Shown: positions 5,765 to 13,708 of the stretch, piece by piece
How the letters are laid out: each line of letters begins with the position of its first letter
Position numbering within the stretch: the first letter of the stretch is position 1
Assembly: GCA_041670885.1 (NCBI GenBank)
Contig: JBAXYJ010000052.1
Location: forward strand, 1-13,709
From: JAJBWD01 sp041670885
GTDB taxonomy: Bacteria > Bacillota > Clostridia > Clostridiales > Clostridiaceae
Reading direction: 5' to 3'
DNA: 13,709 nt
Program-made: the position numbers and the translations under genes
The notes under the pieces: model-generated
The model's database searches: none
What the model was told of the DNA's origin: nothing
What the model saw: only the letters and a program-made list of their open reading frames with translations

Positions 5765-7855
5765 GTTTATTATTATCAGCTTGTGGAGAGCTCTTGTACA
5801 CATAATATAAAGCAGATTATCCTCAATTTCTCCCATTTTAGGGATAACAACTGCATCAAACTCAAGTCCTTTAGCAAAATAGGAAGTTATAATTGATACT
5901 CCTTTTCTTAAAATCTTATCCTCAGTATCTATAAGACTTACGCTGATATCTTTTTTCAAATATTCATAAATAAATTTTGCTTCCTTTATATCTCTTACTA
6001 TAACTGATATGCTCTCATAACCAGAACTTATGAGAATATCTATTTTTTCATCTATCATTTTCAGCATTTCATTTTCATCAGATACGAAAATCTCTTCTAC
6101 CGGATCTCCGCTGCGGACTAAGGGAAGTATCTCCTTAGACTTTGTATATTTTCTTGCATACTCCATTATTTCTTTCGTGCTTCTGTAGCTCTTATTTAAA
6201 TTATATTTTACTATTTCTAAAGTTAAATGCTGATCTAAATTCAGCATGCTGACACTGCCTTTTAATGGGGTAATTCTCTGATCATAGTCTCCTACTATTG
6301 TAAAGGAGGATACTTTAGTAAGCTCTTTTAAAACAATAAACTGAAGAGGGGAATAATCCTGGGCCTCATCAATTACTATATGCTTAATATCATTTTTAAG
6401 CTTTGCTTCCTCCAGTTTGATTTTAAGATACAAAATAGGTGCAAGATCATCTATGGTAAGTTCTTCATTTCTATTAAAATTATTATATATATCTATAACA
6501 TTTCCCTTCTTTAATACTATAAGACCCTTCTTTAGTTCAATTATATTTCCCATCAGTTCTCTTATCTTTAGTTTTCGCATAAACAGAAGATTATTTTTAT
6601 CCTTGTCTTTTTGCTTTATACAAAGCTCTTCATATTCTTTATTAATATTTGAAATAAGGATATCTCTTACGTCCTTTATTTTTCTGTAGACTATTCTCTT
6701 AATCTTGCCAAGCCTTTTAAATAAGGGCATATTTTTATAATAATTTGAGAATAAATCATTTAATTCTTTTTTTTCTATTACCAGATTGTCAAGCAAATAA
6801 ATATCTTCAAATTTATACTTTTCTTCTTGCATAGATACCAGATTATCCAGCTCAAAAATATATTCTTCGCTGGTTTTTCTAATTATCTTTTGGATGAAAT
6901 CAATGTCTTTTTCTAATATTTTCTCCATATATTCTCTATATGGCATAATATTATTAAGTCCAATGAATTCCATTGCTAAGTCCTGGAATGTTGTCTGAGG
7001 GATTCCTTCTTCCCCAAGTGAAGGAAGAACTTCTTTTATATAGTCTATAAATACACTGTTAGGCCCTAAAATAAGGACTCTTCCCTTTAATGTGTCCCTA
7101 TAATTATATAAAAGATAGGCAACCCTATGAAGAGCAATAGTTGTTTTGCCTGATCCTGCTACTCCATTTACAACTACTGTTATGTTCTTCTTTTCTCTTA
7201 TAATATCATCCTGTTCTTTTTGAATTGTCGTTACAATATCTTTAAGTTTTTCCTCTGAATTTTGACTTAAGACCATTTGCAGTATCTCATCTTTTATGTC
7301 TACAGAAGAATCAAACATACCGTTTAGCTCTCCTTTTTTTATCATAAATTGTCTTTTAAGAGATACATTAACCGGAATATCACCAAGAGGTGCTCTATAA
7401 TGGGATTCCCCCATCTTATCATCATAAAACAGAGAGGATACAGGCGCTCTCCAGTCTATTATTGTAGGTTCGGTTTTTTCTTCAGATATAAAACCATACC
7501 TGCCAATATAAATGCTTTCTAATTCATCCTCATCCTCTTCTTTGAAATCTATTCTTCCAAAATAAGGTGAATTGATAAGATAAATAAGCTCTTTCAGCCT
7601 TTTATCTATTGCTTTATAAGCCTCTTCCTTAATAAAGTTTTCATGGTCAAAATATTCGGCAATTTTGTCTTTATCCTCTTTGTATTCTTCAAGATTATTT
7701 TCTCTGTTTTTAAGAATCATTTCTGCAATATTTTTTCTGTATTTTATACCTTTTAAAAGATCATCATTTAACTCTATAAGTACATCCCCCAAGTGTTCTT
7801 TTTCCAATTCCAGCTGAATAGCTCTCTCTAATTCTTCCTTTAGAATATCACTCAT
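5756..7855 (-). CDS. helD: HelD-like RNA polymerase-associated superfamily 1 helicase/ATPase
   Basis: A 699-residue UvrD/Rep-like ATPase of the HelD group, which binds RNA polymerase and uses ATP to free stalled or nucleic-acid-bound enzyme. The N-terminal ~90 residues are charged and helical, consistent with the HelD coiled-coil arm. Next comes IDWRAPVSSLFYD (133-145), typical of the group. Superfamily 1 motifs follow: Walker A GVAGSGKTT (231-239), IDEAQD (495-500), VGDYDQ (520-525), NKSYRST (554-560), SYFAKGLEFD (658-667) and YIMCTRALH (683-691, arginine at 688). It is somewhat shorter than Bacillus subtilis HelD (about 770). The ATG begins one base after the ftsH stop, and its AAGGAGG (7862-7868) is within the last ftsH codons, so it is cotranscribed and translationally coupled to ftsH. 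UvrD itself is less likely because of the WRAP segment and N-terminus. Confidence 0.92.
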   Translation of the reverse strand: MSDILKEELERAIQLELEKEHLGDVLIELNDDLLKGIKYRKNIAEMILKNRENNLEEYKEDKDKIAEYFDHENFIKEEAYKAIDKRLKELIYLINSPYFGRIDFKEEDEDELESIYIGRYGFISEEKTEPTIIDWRAPVSSLFYDDKMGESHYRAPLGDIPVNVSLKRQFMIKKGELNGMFDSSVDIKDEILQMVLSQNSEEKLKDIVTTIQKEQDDIIREKKNITVVVNGVAGSGKTTIALHRVAYLLYNYRDTLKGRVLILGPNSVFIDYIKEVLPSLGEEGIPQTTFQDLAMEFIGLNNIMPYREYMEKILEKDIDFIQKIIRKTSEEYIFELDNLVSMQEEKYKFEDIYLLDNLVIEKKELNDLFSNYYKNMPLFKRLGKIKRIVYRKIKDVRDILISNINKEYEELCIKQKDKDKNNLLFMRKLKIRELMGNIIELKKGLIVLKKGNVIDIYNNFNRNEELTIDDLAPILYLKIKLEEAKLKNDIKHIVIDEAQDYSPLQFIVLKELTKVSSFTIVGDYDQRITPLKGSVSMLNLDQHLTLEIVKYNLNKSYRSTKEIMEYARKYTKSKEILPLVRSGDPVEEIFVSDENEMLKMIDEKIDILISSGYESISVIVRDIKEAKFIYEYLKKDISVSLIDTEDKILRKGVSIITSYFAKGLEFDAVVIPKMGEIEDNLLYIMCTRALHKLIIINKK

Positions 7856-7856
7856 T

Positions 7857-9677
7857 TTAAGCCTCCTTTGAATTAAACTTTAAAATCAGGTTTTTAAATT
7901 CTTCACCTGTTATTGTTTCCTTTTCAAATAAAAAGTTTGCAATATAATCAAGAAGATCATAATTTTCGCTTAATATGGTTTTTGCTTTATCATGAGACCC
8001 CTTAATTATCTTCAGCGTCTCTTCATCTACTTTAGCAATAGTATCTGCGCTGCAATTGCTTACATTTCTTCCATCTAAATATCTGTCTGCAGCAGATTCA
8101 ATTCCCATCATATCAAAGGTATCTGTCATTCCATATATGGTAATCATACTTCTTGCAGATTTTGTTGCTCTTTCAATGTCGTTGGAAGCTCCTGTAGAAA
8201 TTGAATTAAATTTAACTTCCTCAGCTGCTCTTCCCCCCAGCATAACCACTATTTCCTCTTCCATTTCTTCTTTTGATACTAGATATTTTTCTTCTGCAGG
8301 CAGCTGCATGGTATAGCCTAAAGACCCCATTGTCCTTGGAACTATAGTTATTTTATGAACCTTATCTGTATGTTTTAAAAGCTGTGCCAAAAGTGCATGA
8401 CCTACCTCATGATATGCAACTCTAAGCTTCTCATCCTTTGATAAAATCCTGTTTTTCTTTTCTTCTCCTGCAATTACTATCTCAACTGCTTCTTCCATAT
8501 CCTGCTGCGCAACTTTAGCTCTTCCCTTTTTTACTGCTCTTAATGCTGATTCATTAACTATATTTGCCAGATCTGCACCTACTGCTCCCGGAGTTGATTT
8601 TGCCAGGCTGGAAAGGTCCACATTATCATCAATCTTTACTCCCTTAATATGTACCTTTAATATTTCCTCTCTTCCTTTTAAATCAGGCCTGTCAACTATT
8701 ATTCTTCTGTCAAAACGACCCGGTCTTAAGAGTGCATGATCCAGTATCTCCAGCCTGTTTGTAGCTGCCAGGATAACTACTCCCTTTGATGAATCAAATC
8801 CATCCATTTCAGACAGCAGCTGATTTAAAGTCTGCTCCCTTTCATCATTTCCTGTTGGTATGCTGCCATCTCTTTTTTTGCCTATAGCATCTATTTCATC
8901 AATAAATATGATGCAGGGTGCTTTTTGCTCAGCCTGTTTAAATAAATCTCTTACTCTGGCTGCTCCCATGCCAACAAACATTTCAACAAAATCAGAGCCT
9001 GAAATTGAGAAAAATGGGACCTTTGCCTCTCCTGCAACTGCTTTAGCAAGAAGAGTCTTACCTGTTCCCGGAGGCCCTACAAGAAGTGCCCCTTTGGGAA
9101 GTCTGGCACCAATATCTTTATATTTTTGTGGGTTATGAAGAAAATCAACTATTTCTATAAGAGATTCCTTCGCTTCATCCTGTCCTGCTACTTCTTTGAA
9201 GGTAACCCCTGTCTCATTTTCTCCATATAGCTTGGCAGTGTTTTTGCCAAAGGACATAACAGAGCCCCCCATCTTTTTATCCATTTTCCCGAATAATATT
9301 TTTCCTATAAAATAGAATCCTACAATAGGAATTACATAAAAAAATATTAAATCTTTAATTGAAGAATTTTCGTCTATTTTTCCTCCATCATAAGTCACAT
9401 TATACTGTTCCAGATATTTATATAAATCCGGGTCGTTAATATTTGTTGTGTAATAAATTTTACGTGATTTATCCTTTTCTTCCTTTGGCAGAATTACTAT
9501 CTTTTTAGTTTGAATTTGTACCTGTTCTATTTTGTTTTCCTTAACCATTTTCTTGAAATCTGAATACATTATGTTTTCTGTCCTTAAATCAACAATAAGA
9601 CTGTTAAGAAAAAGTATTATTACACCTGCTACGGCAGCATACATAAGAGTATATTTGTATTTCTTATCCTTAAACAT
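7857..9677 (-). CDS. ftsH: ATP-dependent zinc metalloprotease FtsH
   Basis: A 606-residue membrane-anchored AAA+ protease that pulls out and degrades misfolded membrane proteins and selected regulators. Helix 1 is about residues 10-28, an extracytoplasmic domain spans about 29-107, and helix 2 is about 108-129. The AAA+ module has Walker A GPPGTGKT (201-208), pore loop MFVGMG (233-238), Walker B IIFIDEID (257-264) and the SRH RPGRFDRR with arginine fingers R318 and R321. The M41 peptidase motif is HEVGH (423-427), where the family usually has HEAGH, and D500 in TGASNDIE is the likely third zinc ligand. The C-terminal tail is short. AAGGAGAT lies 7 bases ahead of the ATG. It is the first gene of the ftsH-helD operon, under its own consensus promoter. 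Whether this is the only ftsH in the genome cannot be seen. Confidence 0.96.
   Translation of the reverse strand: MFKDKKYKYTLMYAAVAGVIILFLNSLIVDLRTENIMYSDFKKMVKENKIEQVQIQTKKIVILPKEEKDKSRKIYYTTNINDPDLYKYLEQYNVTYDGGKIDENSSIKDLIFFYVIPIVGFYFIGKILFGKMDKKMGGSVMSFGKNTAKLYGENETGVTFKEVAGQDEAKESLIEIVDFLHNPQKYKDIGARLPKGALLVGPPGTGKTLLAKAVAGEAKVPFFSISGSDFVEMFVGMGAARVRDLFKQAEQKAPCIIFIDEIDAIGKKRDGSIPTGNDEREQTLNQLLSEMDGFDSSKGVVILAATNRLEILDHALLRPGRFDRRIIVDRPDLKGREEILKVHIKGVKIDDNVDLSSLAKSTPGAVGADLANIVNESALRAVKKGRAKVAQQDMEEAVEIVIAGEEKKNRILSKDEKLRVAYHEVGHALLAQLLKHTDKVHKITIVPRTMGSLGYTMQLPAEEKYLVSKEEMEEEIVVMLGGRAAEEVKFNSISTGASNDIERATKSARSMITIYGMTDTFDMMGIESAADRYLDGRNVSNCSADTIAKVDEETLKIIKGSHDKAKTILSENYDLLDYIANFLFEKETITGEEFKNLILKFNSKEA
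7862..7868 (-). promoter_or_regulatory. helD ribosome binding site inside the ftsH end
   Basis: AAGGAGG on the minus strand covers the K-E-A codons at the end of ftsH and stands 6 bases from the helD ATG. The ftsH stop TAA and the helD ATG are one base apart (TAAAATG). This decides the helD start and implies coupled translation. Confidence 0.85.
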
Positions 9678-9797
9678 AATTTTATCTCCTTATCATGTAT
9701 ATCTGGCATTTTATAAATAATTTGATTATATACTTTTTATAATAAAATTAATATTAATATTAATTTTTTATTAAATTATACTTCTTATTTTACTACC

Positions 9798-9826
9798 ATT
9801 ATATTATAACCTTTTCCTGTGTACAA
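9798..9826 (-). promoter_or_regulatory. Sigma-A-type promoter of the ftsH-helD operon
   Basis: TTGTAC (9821-9826) and TATAAT (9798-9803) are 17 bases apart on the minus strand; a second TATAAT overlaps at 9803-9808. The leader would be about 113 bases. It is very AT-rich, with repeated TTAATA units (about 9745-9770), but I see no known regulatory RNA in it. No CIRCE or similar heat-shock operator is visible. Confidence 0.75.
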
Positions 9827-9845
9827 TAAAATGAATACGAAGTAA

Positions 9846-9878
9846 AGTAAAATAAGTCGCCCTGTTTTAAGGGAGACT
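9846..9878 (-). terminator. Intrinsic terminator of the diguanylate cyclase/ligase operon
   Basis: On the minus strand AGTCTCCCT (9870-9878) pairs with AGGGCGACT (9855-9863) with one mismatch and a 6-base loop, followed by the U-rich TATTTTACTTT. The ligase stop codon TGA (complement of 9878-9880) touches the stem. The T-tract is imperfect, so strength is uncertain. Confidence 0.75.
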
Positions 9879-11227
9879 CAATTTATAATAAGCTTTACCT
9901 TACCGCTTTTAGGATCTCTATAAAGATCATTTACGGGATTTATTTTAAATTTAATATTATTCATGTTTTTGCAGCTTAGAAAAACATGAAGCTGTTTTTC
10001 TATCTCTTTTTCTATATTTTGATCTTTAAGTATGCAATTTAGTGTAAATGAATTATCAGAGGCTTTTACAAACTGATATTTTAATAATCCCACAACTTCC
10101 AAGTCATCCAGAAATAATGGGTGAAGGAAATCTTCTTTTCCATTTTCATTGATAAACCACATAAGGTCTTCTTTCCTTCCTAAAATTCTGTCTATATGAG
10201 TATAAGGAAGATTGCCGCAGCCTTCTTTCTTAAGATTTTCAGCAATGTCATTAGTTTTATACCTGATAAGCGGAAACAGCTTATTATAAAATGGAGTTAT
10301 TATAAGAGTATTTTTCTCATCTGTCTCAATATAGTTTATATCATCAAACAGATAAATTCCATTGTAAGAGCTGCCTCCTGCCCCTATGAATATGGATTCT
10401 GTACATCCATAATAATCTACTACGTCAGCTTTAAAGGTGTCCTTAAAATATTTAATATATTCTGTGCTGAGAGGTTCCCCCCCGGTTATGATTTTTTTAG
10501 GCTTAATATTTATTTCACCATTTTGCTGAAGTTTTGCAATAAGGTTGATGCAGGATGGATATCCGGATAAATATAGAGGATTATAGCCCTTTATTTTATC
10601 CTTCCAGTCCTCTAAGGGCACTCTGGCATCGATTAATATATTTTTGCAGTGATATTGCTTCATTCCAAACAGGGCAAGAGCTGTACAGGCATATCCGCTG
10701 CCCACAGGGGCTATATATAAACTTTTTATAGGGAAGTCTTTTAATGACAGTTTATTTTCACCAGTTAATGATAATCTGGCAAAATTGGACTCTAAGCTAA
10801 TGAGAGCCTGCTTACTGTACAAGAATGGGCATGGAGTTCCCGTACTCCCGGATGTATGGACTATATAAATATTATCAAAAGAAGGAAGCATATCTCCCTC
10901 TTCCAAAGCTATTTTATATTTATCCCTGTCAATTACTTCTGTTGGAATTTCAAAAAAATTGTCTCTTACTGTTTTCTTATCTATTATTGGCAGATCATCC
11001 GGGGAAATTTCATCCAAATCTTTGTATTTTATATTATAGCTTCTATAGTATTCCTTATAAAACGGACTCTTTGTATAAGCCTGCTTTATTATATTTCTAA
11101 AGGATTTAAGACTAATATCTAATATCTCCTCCCGGCTTTTTTTATCATTTTCATAATAAAATCTGCCCTGCTTTACTATATCAAATAACACAAAATCATC
11201 TCCCAGCGAAAAAGAAAAAGGATACAT
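9878..11227 (-). CDS. PaaK/CapK-like adenylate-forming enzyme (phenylacetate-CoA ligase family), substrate unknown
   Basis: A 449-residue member of the ANL adenylating superfamily, nearest to the phenylacetate-CoA ligase / CapK group. Such enzymes activate a carboxylate as acyl-AMP and usually pass it to CoA or another acceptor. Core motifs are present: the ATP-phosphate loop HTSGSTGTPC (124-133), TGGEPLS (248-254), YYGCTES (272-278), PLIRYKTND (319-327), the hinge GRKEDLM (350-356), and near the end SGKVKLI (441-447), where K443 is a candidate catalytic lysine. So it looks intact. The N-terminal IIKQAYTKSPFYKEYY is typical of the group. Its ATG overlaps the stop of the upstream GGDEF gene by one base (TAATG), with AAGGA about 7 bases ahead. 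No carrier protein, thioesterase or phenylacetate pathway gene is adjacent, so the substrate and the acceptor are open. Confidence 0.82.
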   Translation of the reverse strand: MYPFSFSLGDDFVLFDIVKQGRFYYENDKKSREEILDISLKSFRNIIKQAYTKSPFYKEYYRSYNIKYKDLDEISPDDLPIIDKKTVRDNFFEIPTEVIDRDKYKIALEEGDMLPSFDNIYIVHTSGSTGTPCPFLYSKQALISLESNFARLSLTGENKLSLKDFPIKSLYIAPVGSGYACTALALFGMKQYHCKNILIDARVPLEDWKDKIKGYNPLYLSGYPSCINLIAKLQQNGEINIKPKKIITGGEPLSTEYIKYFKDTFKADVVDYYGCTESIFIGAGGSSYNGIYLFDDINYIETDEKNTLIITPFYNKLFPLIRYKTNDIAENLKKEGCGNLPYTHIDRILGRKEDLMWFINENGKEDFLHPLFLDDLEVVGLLKYQFVKASDNSFTLNCILKDQNIEKEIEKQLHVFLSCKNMNNIKFKINPVNDLYRDPKSGKVKLIIN

Positions 11228-13383
11228 TATATATCCTTATAAATTTCAACTCTATTTCTTCCATTTTGTTTCGCCTTATATAATGCTCTGTCTGCTCTAA
11301 ACAGCAAATCATTTTCACTGTTTAGCTCTCCCGGTATCAGAGATGCCACTCCTATAGTTGCAGATACAAAATGTGATACTTTTGAATGCTCATGAGGAAT
11401 TTTTGCTGAATTTATGGAATCTCTTATTATATCAGCAAATTTAGCCGCCTCTTCTATATTCGTTTCCGGAAGCAGCACTATGAACTCATCACCGCCATAT
11501 CTGGCAAGAAAGTCAGAGCTTCTTCTTACATTTTTATTTATAATTTCAGCTGCCTTTTTTATCACATCGTCTCCTTTTAAATGGCCATAATTATCATTAT
11601 ATTCTTTGAAATTATCAATATCTAATATCATCAGTGATATTGGAATTTTCTTTCTTCTTGCTCTATTCCACTCTTTGTCTATGATATAGTTTAGCCTTCT
11701 TCTGTTTGCTATACCTGTAAGCCCGTCTGAATTTGAAAGCACCTCCAGCTTTCTGTTTAACTTTCTAAGTGAATTTGATTTTTTTGCATTGTTTAAAGCT
11801 ATTGCAATATATGATGCCAGGGCATTTACAGACTCTAAGCTAAGTTCATTATAAGCATTTTCCCTAGTGCTCTGAACTGTCATAACACCCATAACTTTAT
11901 TTTCAATAATAAGGGGACAATATATAAGAGATTTTACACCTGCTAAATTGTCAAGATTATTATTGTAATCTGATATATAGTTTGAAAGCTCATTTAAAAT
12001 ATTATTACTGAATATAATCTGTTTATTTCTGATTGAATAGGCTGCTATGCTGTTAGGATTATCTATTGAAGCTGCAGCAGCATTAACCCTTTTACCATCC
12101 TCTATGAAAAGATCATAACATATAGATTTTCTATGATCATCATAGGTTGCAACGCCAAAATTATGTGCATCAACTAACAGATTTATCTTATGGTAAACCT
12201 TTGTAAGAGTCTCCTCAAAATCCAGTGTTCCGGTAATATCCTTTCCTATTTCTGATATTACTTTAATATTTCTGTAAGATTCTTTTAAACTTTTTGACTT
12301 CTCTATAAGCTCCTGATTTTTTTCCTCCATTTCTTCTTTTTCTCTGATACTGTTATCTACTTTAAAAATTATTTTTACCATTTCCAGATTTTTTATGTCA
12401 TTTTCCTTTTCCATTTTAACAGTACATTCCATATAAAGCTTATAAAACATATGAAGCTTTTCATAATCATTATCTTTTTCGTACAATTTTATCAGACTGC
12501 TGCAAATAACAGCTGTCTTTTTATAATTTTTAATATCCTTAGCTATATTCAGAGCTTTAATAAGCCATTTTTCACCTTTTTCTTCAAGGCTTATGTTATT
12601 TAAGAAGTCAGCAAAATCTACTATTATGTCTATTTCATCTAGTCTATTCTTCATAATTTCTGTTTTTAATATACCAATCAAAAAACTTTCTGAAGCTTTT
12701 TTATAATCCTTCAGCTTATAATAGCAAAGACCTAAATAATGAAATAATTCTCCTTCAGCATGGTTATTTTCCAATTCATACATAATTTTTTTCGACTTAT
12801 TCATATAATCAATGGCAGTACTATATTCTTCCAAAAAGTAATTAATTTCACCCTGATTTAAATAAAGAATACATATTATATCTTTATCCTCTGATTTTTT
12901 TGCTATTTTTTCGCTTTCTTTATAATACTCCAGCGCCTTTTTATAATCCTTAAGCTCTTTATATACTTCCCCTAAATTATTCAGGCAGGTAGTTATTATC
13001 TTTTCATTATTAATTTTTTTGGCTCCATTGAAAGCCCTAAGATAGTAATCAAGACCTTTCTTATAATCTCTCATGTCAAGGAATATGTTTCCTAAGGAAT
13101 TTAAAGCTCTGACTTCAATTGTCCTGTCAGTAAAATTTTTTTGTATATCAATAGCCTGAAGATGGTACATTACAGCCTTTTCCAAATCTCCATAAATCCA
13201 GTAGCAATTACCTATATGAAATGATGATTCTGCTTCACCCTTTTTATAATCTATCTCCTTTGAATAGGATAATGCCATTTGTGCACAGTTTAATGCCTTG
13301 GTAGCATCCTTCCATCTTAATTCACTAGATTTAGATATTAAATCATCTATATATTTTTCTGTTATGATATATGTATCTGGCAT
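11227..13383 (-). CDS. TPR-GAF-GGDEF diguanylate cyclase
   Basis: A cytosolic 718-residue protein that should make cyclic di-GMP from two GTP. Residues about 45-245 hold at least five tetratricopeptide repeats with a 40-residue period (for example LGEVYKELKDYKKALEYYK), probably continuing to about 325. A charged coiled coil (about 345-375), a GAF domain (about 378-535) and a GGDEF domain (about 550-715) follow. The cyclase has SDGLTGIANRRRL, the metal/substrate segment DIDNFKEYNDNYGH, an intact RYGGDEF (GGDEF at 630-634) and an RSSD inhibitory I-site (621-624) five residues upstream, so it should be active and product-inhibited. There are no membrane helices. I prefer ATG 13383 over a TTG at 13398, because GGGAG (13390-13394) is placed 6 bases from the ATG and would lie inside the longer frame. 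It is the first gene of an operon with the adenylating enzyme. Confidence 0.92.
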   Translation of the reverse strand: MPDTYIITEKYIDDLISKSSELRWKDATKALNCAQMALSYSKEIDYKKGEAESSFHIGNCYWIYGDLEKAVMYHLQAIDIQKNFTDRTIEVRALNSLGNIFLDMRDYKKGLDYYLRAFNGAKKINNEKIITTCLNNLGEVYKELKDYKKALEYYKESEKIAKKSEDKDIICILYLNQGEINYFLEEYSTAIDYMNKSKKIMYELENNHAEGELFHYLGLCYYKLKDYKKASESFLIGILKTEIMKNRLDEIDIIVDFADFLNNISLEEKGEKWLIKALNIAKDIKNYKKTAVICSSLIKLYEKDNDYEKLHMFYKLYMECTVKMEKENDIKNLEMVKIIFKVDNSIREKEEMEEKNQELIEKSKSLKESYRNIKVISEIGKDITGTLDFEETLTKVYHKINLLVDAHNFGVATYDDHRKSICYDLFIEDGKRVNAAAASIDNPNSIAAYSIRNKQIIFSNNILNELSNYISDYNNNLDNLAGVKSLIYCPLIIENKVMGVMTVQSTRENAYNELSLESVNALASYIAIALNNAKKSNSLRKLNRKLEVLSNSDGLTGIANRRRLNYIIDKEWNRARRKKIPISLMILDIDNFKEYNDNYGHLKGDDVIKKAAEIINKNVRRSSDFLARYGGDEFIVLLPETNIEEAAKFADIIRDSINSAKIPHEHSKVSHFVSATIGVASLIPGELNSENDLLFRADRALYKAKQNGRNRVEIYKDI

Positions 13384-13389
13384 ATTAAT

Positions 13390-13396
13390 CTCCCTC
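13390..13396 (-). promoter_or_regulatory. Ribosome binding site fixing the start of the GGDEF gene
   Basis: GAGGGAG on the minus strand ends 6 bases before ATG 13381-13383. The alternative TTG start (13396-13398) would place this site within the coding region and has no clear site of its own. Confidence 0.75.
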
Positions 13397-13455
13397 AAAC
13401 ATATAGTAAGCTGCGCAAAATAAATCTTATAATAGAAATGCTGTTAAAAATTTCT

Positions 13456-13476
13456 ATATGGATATATTATCCATAT
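13456..13476 (-). repeat. Hairpin in the leader of the GGDEF operon
   Basis: ATATGGATA (13456-13464) and TATCCATAT (13468-13476) form a perfect 9-bp stem with a 3-base loop, within a leader of about 130 bases. A T5 run follows after about 7 bases on the minus strand, too far and too short for a convincing terminator. It could be an operator or RNA element. The leader lacks the boxes of known c-di-GMP riboswitches. Confidence 0.4.
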
Positions 13477-13520
13477 TTACATTATTTCCTTATGACAACT
13501 AAATTTTTTTTATTTCATTC

Positions 13521-13549
13521 ATTATACAATTTTTTCACTTAAATGTAAA
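13521..13549 (-). promoter_or_regulatory. Sigma-A-type promoter of the diguanylate cyclase/ligase operon
   Basis: TTTACA (13544-13549) and TATAAT (13521-13526) are separated by exactly 17 bases on the minus strand, about 130 bases upstream of the GGDEF gene. It is the best promoter match upstream of this operon. Confidence 0.75.
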
Positions 13550-13600
13550 ATAAATCATTATGTAATTAGCATTTATAATTTTTGTTGCTAAATTGAAATT

Positions 13601-13708
13601 TTAAATTCCACCCCTCACATGGGTTATAGAGGAACTTACCTTTACAAATGGTAAGGTGGATTTTATCTTTACAGATTTAATGCTATTCTTATTTTGTGAT
13701 GCTGGTAT
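13601..13708 (-). other. Possible C-terminal end of an unidentified minus-strand gene, cut by the right edge
   Basis: One minus-strand frame is open from the window edge to a TAA (complement of 13601-13603), giving 35 residues that end ...KVSSSITHVRGGI. I do not recognise the protein. The other two minus frames are closed, but one plus-strand frame is open as well, so chance is a real alternative. Between 13550 and 13600, and between the promoter and the GGDEF gene, I see no further gene. Confidence 0.25.
13607..13660. repeat. Nested inverted repeats near the right edge
   Basis: An outer pair TCCACC (13607-13612) / GGTGGA (13655-13660) encloses a short stem CCTC/GAGG (13613-13616, 13629-13632) and a second one CTTACC/GGTAAG (13635-13640, 13650-13655), giving a cloverleaf-like fold on either strand. 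It could be the end of a mobile element, a structured RNA or a degraded repeat. Nothing in the window repeats it. Confidence 0.35.

Noticed and set aside
5183..5801. Minus-strand frames of 88 codons within and just past the CDF gene
   Set aside because: They lie opposite the transporter gene or across the shared hairpin, lack ribosome sites and resemble no family; they are shadows.
6417..9720. Plus-strand frames opposite helD and ftsH (62-92 codons)
   Set aside because: All mirror strongly supported minus-strand genes, with no ribosome sites and hydrophobic low-complexity composition.
9740..9775. TTAATA-rich repeats in the ftsH leader as a regulatory element
   Set aside because: They are simple AT-rich sequence common in such genomes, without a stable stem or known operator.
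10196..11122. Plus-strand frames opposite the adenylating enzyme, including one of 124 codons
   Set aside because: The opposite strand carries all core motifs of an intact adenylate-forming enzyme; the plus frames have no recognisable domain or start signal.
13384..13398. TTG start giving the GGDEF protein five extra residues
   Set aside because: The only good Shine-Dalgarno site is within that extension and correctly spaced for the ATG at 13383.
13384..13515. c-di-GMP riboswitch in the leader of the cyclase operon
   Set aside because: None of the conserved GEMM boxes is present on the minus strand; only a simple hairpin is visible.
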